A DNA stretch of 64,000 nucleotides, from positions 1,364,001 to 1,428,000 of the forward strand of contig NZ_CP043042.1 in the NCBI RefSeq assembly GCF_008122265.1. The letters are read 5' to 3'. Origin of the DNA: Marinobacter fonticola. Its GTDB lineage: Bacteria; Pseudomonadota; Gammaproteobacteria; Pseudomonadales; Oleiphilaceae. The position numbers and the translations under genes are program-made. The notes below the pieces were generated by a model. It saw nothing but the letters and a program-made list of their open reading frames with translations. It did not search any database and had not been told where the DNA came from. This document shows positions 35,663 to 44,287 of the stretch, piece after piece (position 1 is the stretch's first letter; each line of letters starts with the position of its first letter).

Positions 35663-36314
35663 GGAAGGTATAGCCCTGGCCGCGCTGGGTGGAAATAGCC
35701 CCTTTGCCGACGATTTTTCGCAGCCGGCGAATGTAAGCCTCGATGGTATTGTGCGCCGGTTCGTCGTCGAGACTATAGAGCTGTTCCACCAGTTCGTCTT
35801 TTGACAGTAGCCTGCCTGGGCGGCCCATCAGGCAGCGCAACATGCGGAATTCGGTGCCCGTCAGGGGGTGCCACGCCTGGTCTGGTGTCTGGATTTGCTG
35901 GCGATCCTCGTCCAGGGCAAAGCCGCCGACAAGGATCCGGGCATCGCTGCGCCCTTCGGAGCGTCGAATCAGCGCGCGGATGCGGGCAATCAGCTCTTCG
36001 GCATGGAATGGCTTGGCGAGATAGTCATCGGCGCCGGCCTTCAGGCCGTTGACCTTATCCTGCCAGTTACTGCGTGCGGTGAGAATGAGCACCGGCGTTG
36101 AGCGCTGTTTCTGGCGCCAGTGACGCAGCGCCTGAAGACCGTCGCCATCAGGTAGTCCCATGTCCAGAATAACCACACGGTAGTCTTCCTGCAGGCCGAG
36201 TGTTTTGGCTTGGGCGATGGTGTTCACCCAGTCCACGACGAAGCCTGAATCGGCCAGCCAGCGCTTCAGGCTTTCCACTAGCATGTCGTCGTCTTCGACC
36301 AGCAACAGCCGCAT
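35649..36314 (-). CDS. copR: OmpR/PhoP-family response regulator of the copper cluster
   Basis: 221 residues: receiver with VEDDD, phospho-Asp in VVILDMGLPDGDG, ILTAR and LAKPF; winged-helix effector with LTGTEFRMLRCLM, AHNTIEAYIRRLRKIVG and RGQGYTFH. The start at MRLLLVEDD follows AGAAGGAGATAAAAAC. It is divergent from the cupredoxin gene, and two pairs of 11-bp-spaced direct repeats lie between them, fitting tandem-dimer OmpR-family binding. The symbol reflects context. Confidence 0.88.
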   Translation of the reverse strand: MRLLLVEDDDMLVESLKRWLADSGFVVDWVNTIAQAKTLGLQEDYRVVILDMGLPDGDGLQALRHWRQKQRSTPVLILTARSNWQDKVNGLKAGADDYLAKPFHAEELIARIRALIRRSEGRSDARILVGGFALDEDRQQIQTPDQAWHPLTGTEFRMLRCLMGRPGRLLSKDELVEQLYSLDDEPAHNTIEAYIRRLRKIVGKGAISTQRGQGYTFHAHE

Positions 36315-36380
36315 GTTTTTATCTCCTTCTCCTACCGTCAGTACGCGCATCATAACGGCTTGTCACTATACGGCGTTTGC

Positions 36381-36429
36381 CTGAACTGTAGCTGAACAAT
36401 TTTTTTAGGTGAATTCAGCAAGGATTCAG
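36381..36429. promoter_or_regulatory. Two head-to-head direct-repeat operators between copR and the cupredoxin gene
   Basis: CTGAAC occurs at 36381 and 36392, and ATTCAG at 36413 and 36424, each pair with 11-bp period. On opposite strands both read (G/A)TTCAG-N5-(G/A)TTCAG. An 11-bp direct repeat is the standard layout of OmpR-family sites, here one for each divergent promoter. Confidence 0.6.
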
Positions 36430-36508
36430 TTTGCCAGGGCAAAGTAAGCTGGAATTTACCATCGGGTCGAAGCCGGCTCGCTTTACATCATCCTTCAGGA
36501 GCTTATCC

Positions 36509-37072
36509 ATGAGAAATGCCTGTTCTTGGTTCGTTTCAAAAACAGCGTTTGTGGTTTTCTCTTTTGTTTCCACCGGAGTGTGGGCCGGGGCTAGCCACGA
36601 CGGTCACGAAGGGCACTCTTCGGCGCAAGCGCAAATGCCGATTGGCCAGCAAGGCAAAGCAGGTGAAGTGACTCGCACGATTGAAGTGGACCTATTCGAC
36701 AACTACTTCGAGCCAGAGCAGATCGCCGTCAGCGCCGGAGAAACCATTCGCTTCAAGCTGAACAACGAAGGCGCGCTGGTTCACGAGTTCAGCCTGGGCA
36801 CGCCCGCGATGCACGAAGCCAGCCAGGACATGATGAAAATGATGGTTGATCACGGCGTCATCCAAGGTGGAACGCTCAATCGAGAGCGGATGGCCATGGA
36901 TATGGGGAACGGTCATACCATGGCGCATGACGACCCCGGCAGTGTACTCCTGGCTCCGGGCGAAACCGCCGAGCTGGTATGGCAGTTTGGTCAGCCGACC
37001 ACGCTTGAATTTGCCTGCAACGTTCCTGGCCATTATCAGGCCGGTATGGTTGGCGATGTCGAGTTCAAGTAA
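36509..37072 (+). CDS. Periplasmic cupredoxin-domain protein (CopI-like)
   Basis: 187 residues. A signal peptide (to about residue 30, GVWAGAS) precedes a His-rich linker (HDGHEGHSS). The cupredoxin domain has the first ligand region EGALVHEFSLG and the cluster FACNVPGHYQAGMVGDVEF, a type-1 copper Cys-His-Met set. An inserted Met-rich segment (MHEASQDMMKMMVDHG) is typical of copper-resistance cupredoxins. Likely binds or transfers copper in the periplasm. CAGGAG precedes ATG. First gene of the copper operon. Confidence 0.85.
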   Translation: MRNACSWFVSKTAFVVFSFVSTGVWAGASHDGHEGHSSAQAQMPIGQQGKAGEVTRTIEVDLFDNYFEPEQIAVSAGETIRFKLNNEGALVHEFSLGTPAMHEASQDMMKMMVDHGVIQGGTLNRERMAMDMGNGHTMAHDDPGSVLLAPGETAELVWQFGQPTTLEFACNVPGHYQAGMVGDVEFK

Positions 37073-37112
37073 TGGCGCGAATGAATGATTTAGAGGTCTT
37101 AGAGGCAAAGCT

Positions 37113-39080
37113 ATGACGTTAGTACGCAATGTATTGATTGCGCTTACGGCGATGACCGCATCGCTGTCCACTGTGGCAGGCGAATACGATTTATCCGTCG
37201 ATCGCGTGAGCATCGACACGGGCGATTTCGTGAAGGAGGGTATCGGCTACAACGGGAGTTCGCCCGGTCCGGTCCTGCGCTTCAAGGAAGGCGAAGACGT
37301 AACCATCAACGTCACCAACAACCTGGATGTCTCCACCTCTATCCACTGGCATGGCTTGATTCTGCCCTTCGAGCAGGATGGCGTTCCGGGGATCAGTTAC
37401 GCGGGCATTCAGCCCGGTGAGACCTTTACCTATCGTTTTCCCATCGTCCAGAACGGCACTTACTGGTTCCACAGCCATTCCGGCTTCCAGGAGCCTAATG
37501 GCGCCTACGGCGCCATCGTCATCGAACCCAAGGGCCGCGAGCCGTTTCGCTATGATCGCGAATACGTCGTTCAACTGACCGACAAGCACCCGCACAGCGG
37601 CGAACGTATCATGCGCAACCTGAAGATGATGCCGGACTACTACAACCGTCAGCAGTTGACCGTGGGGGACTTCTTTGACGACGTTGAGAGCGAAGGCTTC
37701 TGGGCGACGGTTCAGGACCGTCTGATGTGGGGCGATATGCGCATGATGAAAGCCGATGTCGAAGACGTGCAGGGCTTTACCGGCCTGATCAACGGCAAAG
37801 GCCCGGGCCAGAACTGGACCGGATTGTTCGAGCCGGGCGAGCGGATTCGGCTGCGCTTCATTAACTCCTCGGCCATGACCTACTTCGACATCCGCATTCC
37901 CGGGCTGGAAATGACAGTGGTCGAAGCCGATGGCAACAACGTCCAGCCGGTGACGGTTGATGAGTTCCGAATCGGCGTTGCCGAGACCTATGACGTGATC
38001 GTACGTCCACGGGACGACAAGGCCTATACGATTTTTGCCGAATCCATGGGCCGATCCGGCTTTGCCCGCGGAACTCTGGCGACCCGTAACGGCGAAGAGG
38101 GTGAGGTCCCCGAACTAAGGGAAGCGCCGCGACTGACCATGGCGGATATGTCCGGCATGGACGGTATGGATCACGGCAACATGGATCATGGCGCAATGGC
38201 GGGCATGGATCTCGGCGGCATGGATCATGGCGCAATGGCGGGCATGGATCTCGGCGGCATGGATCATGGCGCAATGGCGGGAATGGACCACGGTGAGCAG
38301 GGTCAAGGTTCCATGGAAGGCATGGACAACAAAGCCATGGGCCATGAAGGTATGGGTCATGAAGGTATGGGCTACGAAAACATGGCTCAGGCTGGCAAGC
38401 CCGGGATGACGCGCGATGGCGATACACCGAGCCAGGGCATGAGCGGTATGGATCACAGCACCATGGATCACGGCAACATGGAGCAGAGTACTGCAAATCA
38501 GGGTGCCATGGACCACAGCACGATGGATCACGGCTCGATGCCAGCGGACGCCTCCGGCAGCGATGCTTTCTATGCGCCGGGGAGTGGCCTTACCCCCCAG
38601 GCGGCCAACGGCGGCAAGTTCCTCTCCTATTCGGACCTTCGCGCTCAAGAGCCGCTGTACGAGGACCGTGAACCCACCCGGGAAATTGAAATGCGGCTGA
38701 CCGGTAATATGGAACGGTATGCCTGGAGCATCAACGGTGTGAAGTACGAGGATGCCGACCCCATTCGCTTGCAGTACGGCGAGCGCGTGCGCTTCAAGTT
38801 CGTCAACGAAACCATGATGACCCACCCCATGCACCTGCACGGTATGTGGTCGATCCTGGATGTTGGCGCTGACGAATGGAACCCGATCAAGCATGTCATC
38901 AGCGTTCAGCCGGGCACGACGGTTTATATGGAGACCGAGGTCGATGCGCCGGGCCAATGGGCTTTCCATTGTCACCTTTCCTACCATGCGGCGTCCGGTA
39001 TGTTTCGCAAAGTCATCGTCGAGGGTGGCCCGGAGCAAGCGAACGGTGCGGATCAGCAGCGCGAAGGAGGTGGCGTATGA
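37113..39080 (+). CDS. copA: Multicopper oxidase CopA
   Basis: 655-residue periplasmic multicopper oxidase (PcoA/CopA). Signal peptide to about residue 24. Copper ligands: HWHG and HSHSG in the first cupredoxin domain, HPMHLHGMW and the C-terminal HCHLSYHAASGM in the last. Between them, residues about 345-480, lies a Met/His-rich region with repeated MDHG units, including three 13-residue repeats encoded by a 39-bp tandem. It oxidises Cu(I) and sequesters copper. The Met-rich segment is longer than usual. It overlaps copB by four bases. Confidence 0.95.
   Translation: MTLVRNVLIALTAMTASLSTVAGEYDLSVDRVSIDTGDFVKEGIGYNGSSPGPVLRFKEGEDVTINVTNNLDVSTSIHWHGLILPFEQDGVPGISYAGIQPGETFTYRFPIVQNGTYWFHSHSGFQEPNGAYGAIVIEPKGREPFRYDREYVVQLTDKHPHSGERIMRNLKMMPDYYNRQQLTVGDFFDDVESEGFWATVQDRLMWGDMRMMKADVEDVQGFTGLINGKGPGQNWTGLFEPGERIRLRFINSSAMTYFDIRIPGLEMTVVEADGNNVQPVTVDEFRIGVAETYDVIVRPRDDKAYTIFAESMGRSGFARGTLATRNGEEGEVPELREAPRLTMADMSGMDGMDHGNMDHGAMAGMDLGGMDHGAMAGMDLGGMDHGAMAGMDHGEQGQGSMEGMDNKAMGHEGMGHEGMGYENMAQAGKPGMTRDGDTPSQGMSGMDHSTMDHGNMEQSTANQGAMDHSTMDHGSMPADASGSDAFYAPGSGLTPQAANGGKFLSYSDLRAQEPLYEDREPTREIEMRLTGNMERYAWSINGVKYEDADPIRLQYGERVRFKFVNETMMTHPMHLHGMWSILDVGADEWNPIKHVISVQPGTTVYMETEVDAPGQWAFHCHLSYHAASGMFRKVIVEGGPEQANGADQQREGGGV
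38181..38290 (+). repeat. 39-bp in-frame tandem repeat inside copA
   Basis: About 2.8 near-identical units (from 38181, 38220 and 38259), each encoding MDHGAMAGMDLGG, the last truncated. They expand the Met/His-rich copper-binding segment and are a likely site of length variation. Confidence 0.85.
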
Positions 39081-39811
39081 GAAACCCGGCCTTTAAGTGG
39101 TTGCCCGCCACCTGCGCACTGATCTTTTTTACCGGCAGCGCCCTCGCCGAAGATCGCGGCATACATACGTTCAGCCATTTCTGGGGTGTGCAGTTCGAGG
39201 AGTTGGAGTATCGCTACAGTGATGATGACGAAGAGCTGGGTGTGTGGGATGCCGATGCCTTCTATGGCACGGATGAACTGAAGCTACGCTGGTTGTCGAA
39301 GGGTGAATACAGTCTTGAAGAAAACGGCTTCGAGGATCTGGAGAACCAGCTACTCCTGCAGACGCCGATATCGGACTTTTTCGATGCCAAGGCCGGGGTG
39401 CGCGTCGATACGCCAGAGGGCCCGAATCGGACCTATGGCGTTCTCGGTGTGGCGGGCCTCGCTCCGTACTGGTTTGAGGTGGACGCTAGCCTGTATGTCA
39501 GTGATGAAGGAAAAGCATCTGCGGAGTTCGATGCTGAGTATGAGCTGCTATTGACGAATCGCCTGATCATGGCGTTCGGGCTCGACGCTACAGTGGCGTT
39601 CAGCGAGGACCGCGAAATCGGCGTGGGTAAGGGGTTGTCCAGCACCGAAACCGGAATACGGCTGAGTTACGATCTGGTTGATCGTGCATTTTCGCCTTAT
39701 ATCGGTGTGGTCCACGAACGTAGCTACGAGGATACGCGGGATTTGGCCGAGGAGGAAGGCGGTTCGGCCAGCGACTGGTTCGCTGTCGTTGGTGCGCGCC
39801 TGGTGTTTTGA
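39077..39811 (+). CDS. copB: Outer-membrane copper resistance protein CopB
   Basis: 244 residues: a signal peptide to about residue 24 (ALA-ED), then a beta-barrel with the CopB pattern (WGVQFEELEYRYSDDDEELGVWDADAFYG, KLRWLSKGEYSLEE, LSYDLVDRAFSPYIGVVHER) and a terminal aromatic F. It lacks the Met/His-rich N-terminal extension found in some CopB proteins; here that function may be carried by CopA. It overlaps copA by ATGA and partners with it at the outer membrane. Confidence 0.92.
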   Translation: MRNPAFKWLPATCALIFFTGSALAEDRGIHTFSHFWGVQFEELEYRYSDDDEELGVWDADAFYGTDELKLRWLSKGEYSLEENGFEDLENQLLLQTPISDFFDAKAGVRVDTPEGPNRTYGVLGVAGLAPYWFEVDASLYVSDEGKASAEFDAEYELLLTNRLIMAFGLDATVAFSEDREIGVGKGLSSTETGIRLSYDLVDRAFSPYIGVVHERSYEDTRDLAEEEGGSASDWFAVVGARLVF

Positions 39812-39898
39812 AGCCGCCGTTGATAGGCCGTGAGCGAAGCCGTGCAAGCGAGCTGCGCTCAATGGACTTCTAATAATACTGAAAATCCGGAGATAACA

Positions 39899-40687
39899 AT
39901 GCGATTCCTGTATGGCGTTTTAACGACGCTCGTCGTCCTCGCTCTCGGAGGTGTGCTTTTCGTTTTTAGCGGCCTCTACAATGTTTCGGCACGGGAAGAT
40001 CATTCTTCCCTGGAAACCTGGGCCATGCACACCACGATGCACAATTCCGTTCAATCGCGTGCCCAGAGCATCGAAGAGCCTGACGACTTGATGACCGAGG
40101 AGCGTATAAGGCAAGGCGCACGGGGCTACGATCAGCTTTGCGCGGCCTGCCATCTTAAGCCGGGGCAGAGCGATTCGCTCATTCGCCAGGGGCTCAATCC
40201 TCAGCCGCCGTTATTGACGCGTGCCGGTCACTGGAGTGCTGCGGAAAAATTCTGGATTATCAAAAACGGCATCAAGATGACCGGTATGCCCGCCTGGGGA
40301 GGCACCCATGAGGATGACGACTTGTGGGAAATCACCGCCTTTTTGCAGCGCCTGCCTGAACTCTCGGAACAGCAGTACGCTGATTTGGTCCAGCCGGATA
40401 CCTCAGGAAGCGAGCCGGCTGACGATGGCCACGACCATGTCCACAGCGATATGAGTGGTATGACGGGCGCTAACGCCGGTTTAAACGCTTCTGGGGCCGC
40501 GGCTAAATCAAATCATGGTGAGGAGAGCCCAGGGCATCACGGCGGAAATAGCGCCGGCCAGCGAGGGCACGATGACATGGAAACCGAAGAGGACGACCAT
40601 GGGGATAGCGCCCGCCAAACGGAATCCGTCGACAAAGACTCGCAATCGGAAAAAGATGATCATTATGCCGACGGGCATTCTCACTGA
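39899..40687 (+). CDS. Membrane-anchored cytochrome c with metal-binding tail
   Basis: 262 residues. An N-terminal helix (about 3-25) anchors or exports it. Haem-binding CAACH is near residue 81, and the Met ligand is probably within MTGMPAWGG near 140. After residue 175 the chain becomes a long His/Asp/Glu/Met-rich tail (GHDHVHSDMSGM, HHGG, EEDDHGDS, DDHYADGHSH) that looks metal-binding. GGAGATAACA precedes ATG. It may accept electrons from Cu(I) oxidation or dock to CopA; inference from operon position. Confidence 0.85.
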   Translation: MRFLYGVLTTLVVLALGGVLFVFSGLYNVSAREDHSSLETWAMHTTMHNSVQSRAQSIEEPDDLMTEERIRQGARGYDQLCAACHLKPGQSDSLIRQGLNPQPPLLTRAGHWSAAEKFWIIKNGIKMTGMPAWGGTHEDDDLWEITAFLQRLPELSEQQYADLVQPDTSGSEPADDGHDHVHSDMSGMTGANAGLNASGAAAKSNHGEESPGHHGGNSAGQRGHDDMETEEDDHGDSARQTESVDKDSQSEKDDHYADGHSH

Positions 40688-40701
40688 GCGCCGTCTTTTT
40701 T
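40670..40701 (+). terminator. Possible terminator after the cytochrome c gene
   Basis: GACGG pairs with CCGTC across the stop codon region, and six T follow. The stem is short, so efficiency is uncertain; it would end the copper operon before the MBL-rhodanese gene. Confidence 0.5.
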
Positions 40702-40919
40702 ATCGAGCCGAGACTGGAGTGGTCAAGCATTTTAGGTCCTCCATCTTTTGGGCGCTTATCTGATGAGGTTTCAGGCCACCTTCTGCCACTGCCTGCACGG
40801 CTTTTCCGACATGCTGTCGTCAATAGATTGCAGCTTCGTAAGCCAAGAATGGCCTGTCAACTTGTAGCCTGAAGGGGAGTCGTCGACCTGAATGGAACAC
40901 AGAAAGAAGGAAGCCCGCC

Positions 40920-42287
40920 ATGTTCATTGAGAGAATCAAGTCAGAAGGACTTTCACAACTTTCCTATCTCATTGGTGGTGGTGGAAAGGCAGTCGTTATC
41001 GACCCCCGTCGCGACTGTGAGGTATACCTTGAAAAAGCCGCCCAGCTTGGTTGCCGGATTACTCATATCTTCGAGACTCACCGCAATGAGGATCTCATCT
41101 CTGGCTCGCCGGTCCTCGCGTCGCTTACTGGCGCTAAGGTGTATCATGGGCCCCATGCGGCCGGAAAGGTGAAGTATGCCGATACCGTGGCCGAAGGGGA
41201 TAGCTTTTCCACTGGCGAGGTGCGCATCGATGTCCTCGAGACACCGGGCCACACTGATGATAGCGTGTCCTATGTACTGTCTGATCAGTCTTATGGTGAG
41301 GAAGCGGTTGCGGTATGTACGGGCGACGCGCTGTTTGTCGGAGATGTGGGCCGCACGGACTTTTATCCTGAGCGGGCGGAAGAAGTCGCCGGGTTGCTTT
41401 TTGACAGCTTACAGAAGTTATTGACGCTGGATGATCACGTCTATGTCCTGCCTGCTCACGGGGCTGGCTCGGTGTGCGGTGACAACATGGCAAACCGCGA
41501 TTTCTCATCGATCGGCTATGAACGGGCGCATAACAAGATGCTCCAGATTACCGATCGCAAGTCGTTTATCGCCGCCAAGCTTGATGAACATCACTATCAA
41601 CCGCCTTACTTCCGACTGATGGAGCGGCTCAATCTTGAAGGCGGTAAACCCGCTGCCCGCACCTTGGTGCCAATGCCGCTGGATCTGGCTGAGTTCCAGG
41701 AACTCGCCAAACACTCGGCGCTGGTCGATATCCGCGATGTCACGGCCTATCTCGGTGCGCATGTGCCAGGCAGTCTTGCACTGCCGGTGGGAATGCTTGC
41801 CTCGTTTGCCGGTTGGCTGCTCAAACCTGAAGATGAACTCACGTTGATCGCCGAAAACGCCACGCAAGCTGAAGCAGCGGCCCGACACCTTGCCCGCATT
41901 GGTTTCGATAACGTTCAGGGGTATTTTGCCCTCCCGATGCCCGGGTGGGCGGCCAACGGATTGTCTTTCGAATCGATCCCGGCCATAGGGGTGGAGGACG
42001 TGGCACGTCGAGTCAACGAAAAGCCGGACAACTGGCAGTTGCTGGACGTGCGCAGCCAGTCAGAGGTGGAAGGCGGCGTGATCGACGGTTCAAAGCACAT
42101 CTACGTCGGTCACATACCGGTTGAAATGGATGCCCTATCTTCTGACAAACACTACACGGTAATGTGCGCCAGTGGTGCCCGAGCGACTGTTGCCGCATCC
42201 GTCTTACTCTCCAAAGGGGTTAAGAACGTCGATGTGTTCATGGGATCCATGGGAGCCTGGAAGAAAGCGGGCTACTCTGTCGGCTAA
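40920..42287 (+). CDS. Metallo-beta-lactamase - double rhodanese fusion (persulfide dioxygenase-like)
   Basis: 455 residues. The N-terminal 230 residues follow persulfide dioxygenases (ETHE1/CstB): IDPRRDCEVYLEKA, TPGHTDDSVSY, TGDALFVGDVGRTDF. The metal motif HxHxDH is THRNEDL here, losing its second and third His. Two rhodanese domains follow: the first (about 265-355) has no Cys, the second has the active-site VMCASGARA. Likely handles persulfide or polysulfide, perhaps without normal dioxygenase activity. Two sulfur-transport genes follow. Confidence 0.85.
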   Translation: MFIERIKSEGLSQLSYLIGGGGKAVVIDPRRDCEVYLEKAAQLGCRITHIFETHRNEDLISGSPVLASLTGAKVYHGPHAAGKVKYADTVAEGDSFSTGEVRIDVLETPGHTDDSVSYVLSDQSYGEEAVAVCTGDALFVGDVGRTDFYPERAEEVAGLLFDSLQKLLTLDDHVYVLPAHGAGSVCGDNMANRDFSSIGYERAHNKMLQITDRKSFIAAKLDEHHYQPPYFRLMERLNLEGGKPAARTLVPMPLDLAEFQELAKHSALVDIRDVTAYLGAHVPGSLALPVGMLASFAGWLLKPEDELTLIAENATQAEAAARHLARIGFDNVQGYFALPMPGWAANGLSFESIPAIGVEDVARRVNEKPDNWQLLDVRSQSEVEGGVIDGSKHIYVGHIPVEMDALSSDKHYTVMCASGARATVAASVLLSKGVKNVDVFMGSMGAWKKAGYSVG

Positions 42288-42381
42288 TCGTTTGTTGGAA
42301 TACCGGCTTGCGTGGGCAATTGGGAAACGAGTGAGAAGCAAGGCTTGTATCTGGATGGACGAATAAAGATAGAGGTAAGCG

Positions 42382-42837
42382 ATGGAATGGGGTTCATATA
42401 TTCAAGGTGCGGTGGGAGGCCTGTTAATCGGCTTATCCGCGGTTACGTTGATGGCCACATTGGGGCGTATTGCGGGTATCAGCGGCATGGTATCCGGTCT
42501 CATCTTTGACCGGTTTACCACAGAGTCTGCGTGGCGACTGGCCTTCTTGCTAGGCCTGCTCAGCGGTCCGCTGCTGATGGTTATGATGAATGGCTCGCTT
42601 GGCAATGTTGCGGGCAATCCGGAAGCCGTGGTCGGCGAACCCATCGGTGGTGTGCTGCTGATGGCTGTCGCGGGCTTTCTGGTGGGTTTAGGCTCTGGTA
42701 TCGGTAACGGTTGCACCAGCGGGCATGGCGTGTGTGGTATCGCAAGGCTTTCTCCGCGATCTATTTGGGCGACGCTGGTTTTTCTGCTCACCGGTATTGC
42801 AACGGTCTATTTTACCGGATTCGTAACAGGACCCTGA
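42382..42837 (+). CDS. YeeE/YedE half-transporter 1 (sulfur compound transport)
   Basis: 151 residues, four to five helices. It contains the family signature GSGIGNGCTSGHGVCGIARLSPRS with the conserved cysteine and matches the N-terminal half of YeeE/YedE. In fused full-length transporters these halves are one chain. Its stop overlaps the start of the second half. Expected role: inward transport of thiosulfate or a related sulfur species together with its partner, feeding the upstream rhodanese protein. Confidence 0.88.
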   Translation: MEWGSYIQGAVGGLLIGLSAVTLMATLGRIAGISGMVSGLIFDRFTTESAWRLAFLLGLLSGPLLMVMMNGSLGNVAGNPEAVVGEPIGGVLLMAVAGFLVGLGSGIGNGCTSGHGVCGIARLSPRSIWATLVFLLTGIATVYFTGFVTGP

Positions 42838-43241
42838 TGATGAAGCTAGTTTTTGGTTACTTGTCCGGTTTGCTGTTCGGTTTGGGGCTCGCTATCGGTG
42901 GCATGACCGACCCCCAGCGTGTTCAGGGCTTTCTTGATGTATTCGGCAACTGGGATCCGACGCTTATATTTGTCATGGGCGGTGCCGTGGTAACCGCGTT
43001 TATTGGCTACCGCTGGGTATTTCGTCGCCAGCGTCCTTTGTTTGCCGAAACATTCAAGCTTCCCACGCGTCGCGATATTGATACCCGTTTACTCGTCGGA
43101 GCCGCTGTGTTTGGGATAGGCTGGGGGCTGTCCGGGTATTGTCCCGGGCCGGCTTTTGCTTCGGTCAGTGGCGTCACCTGGCCATTAGCGGCGTTGTTGC
43201 TGTCGATGGTTTTTGGTTGGTGGGTAGCCCGACGGGTTTGA
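42837..43241 (+). CDS. YeeE/YedE half-transporter 2 (sulfur compound transport)
   Basis: 134 residues, four helices, matching the C-terminal half of YeeE/YedE: GLGLAIGGMTDPQRVQGFLD near the N-terminus and the cysteine motif LSGYCPGPAFASV near the end. Starts at ATG overlapping the previous stop by one base (ATGATG allows a second start three bases on). Pairs with half-transporter 1. Confidence 0.88.
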   Translation: MMKLVFGYLSGLLFGLGLAIGGMTDPQRVQGFLDVFGNWDPTLIFVMGGAVVTAFIGYRWVFRRQRPLFAETFKLPTRRDIDTRLLVGAAVFGIGWGLSGYCPGPAFASVSGVTWPLAALLLSMVFGWWVARRV

Positions 43242-43455
43242 CGCGACCGGTCAAATCACCGTGATGAGCGACGCCTCTAGTTTTGAAAAGTGTCTTGACC
43301 GGTCTGCTCGATATGGAGATGACCGTTTAGGAGTTTGCCTGACGCCCCCGACGATCGATGTTAAGTTAGTCACTCTGGATTAAATAGAAAATGGGAACCT
43401 TCTTTCGTCAGTGGTGTCTGAGCTGTCGTCTTCACGCATAACGTCTGAGTTTACG

Positions 43456-43869
43456 ATGTCTGCCTCTTTACGCATCTACATTGCCGTCCTGATGTCGCTA
43501 CTGTTGCTGGTCAGCGGGTCGGTGTCGGCTATGTCACTGGTTGCCGGCCTGCCCATTGGCGCGGACATGAGTGACTGCGGGGCATCGATGACGACAGCGG
43601 ATACCTCTTCTATTGTTGAAGGGGCGTCTGTCGAAGAGGCAACCGCAAACAAGGGTGCCGCGAACAACGGTGCCTGCGGTAGTGTTGCCGGGACCGTTTG
43701 TCTCAACCCCGGAAACATGAGCCCATGCGTTGTGCTGTTTGCGCTCGGCTTCTCTCATAAACTATTGATACCAGAGCTGGCCGCCCGGTCAGTATCTCAG
43801 CTGCTTGATGTCGAGTATCAAAACCCCGACCTTGCAGTGATAACGCCCCCTCCTGAGCTTCACGCCTGA
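43456..43869 (+). CDS. Small exported protein of the copper cluster, unknown
   Basis: 137 residues. A hydrophobic N-terminal segment (IYIAVLMSLLLLVSGSVSA) is a signal peptide or anchor. The rest contains four spaced cysteines (SDCGAS, NGACGS, TVCLN, MSPCVV) and a second hydrophobic stretch (VVLFALGFSHKLLI). A start at 43411 is also open but less likely. No family recognised. Position suggests a periplasmic accessory to copper handling. Confidence 0.55.
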   Translation: MSASLRIYIAVLMSLLLLVSGSVSAMSLVAGLPIGADMSDCGASMTTADTSSIVEGASVEEATANKGAANNGACGSVAGTVCLNPGNMSPCVVLFALGFSHKLLIPELAARSVSQLLDVEYQNPDLAVITPPPELHA

Positions 43870-43966
43870 ATTTTCGCTTTCGCGTTGTCGCGTAGCGTCT
43901 TTCGATAATTAGATTTTCGAATCCATAGGCCCGTCTTGTAAACAGGGCCATTCAGGAGTGAATACC

Positions 43967-44200
43967 ATGCGTATGTCCACGTTAAAGTGCATTCTTTTTT
44001 CCGTTGTTCTTGCCACCGGTGCTGGCGCATTTGCTGTGCAGGCCCATGAAGGCGAGGGCGAATCCATGATGTCCGGTGGAATGATGGGCGGAATGATGAA
44101 GATGATGTCCGAAATGTCCCCCGAGGAGCGCAAGGAGATGACGGATGCCTGCATGAAAATGATGCAGAGCGCCACACAGAAGCACCAAGACAGCCAGTAA
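43967..44200 (+). CDS. Met-rich periplasmic peptide (putative copper-binding)
   Basis: 77 residues: a signal peptide ending AVQAHEGEGE, then a Met-rich segment (MMSGGMMGGMMKMMSEMS) and a short helix ending MQSATQKHQDSQ. The mature part of about 50 residues carries about 14 Met, and a Cys sits in TDACMKMM. It resembles small copper-binding Met-rich chaperones. AGGAGTG precedes the ATG and a strong terminator follows the stop, so it can be made in excess as a sponge. Confidence 0.8.
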   Translation: MRMSTLKCILFSVVLATGAGAFAVQAHEGEGESMMSGGMMGGMMKMMSEMSPEERKEMTDACMKMMQSATQKHQDSQ

Positions 44201-44223
44201 CTTTGCTGGAAACGTTGTAACCG

Positions 44224-44251
44224 AAGGCTCCCGGCTAAGGCCGGGAGCCTT
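44224..44251 (+). terminator. Terminator after the Met-rich peptide gene
   Basis: A perfect 12-bp stem AAGGCTCCCGGC / GCCGGGAGCCTT with a TAAG loop, followed by a pyrimidine-rich TCCTTCTGTCCTTTTTT. It lies 24 bp beyond the stop. Confidence 0.75.
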
Positions 44252-44287
44252 CCTTCTGTCCTTTTTTGACGTTTATCGAGGCACTTC

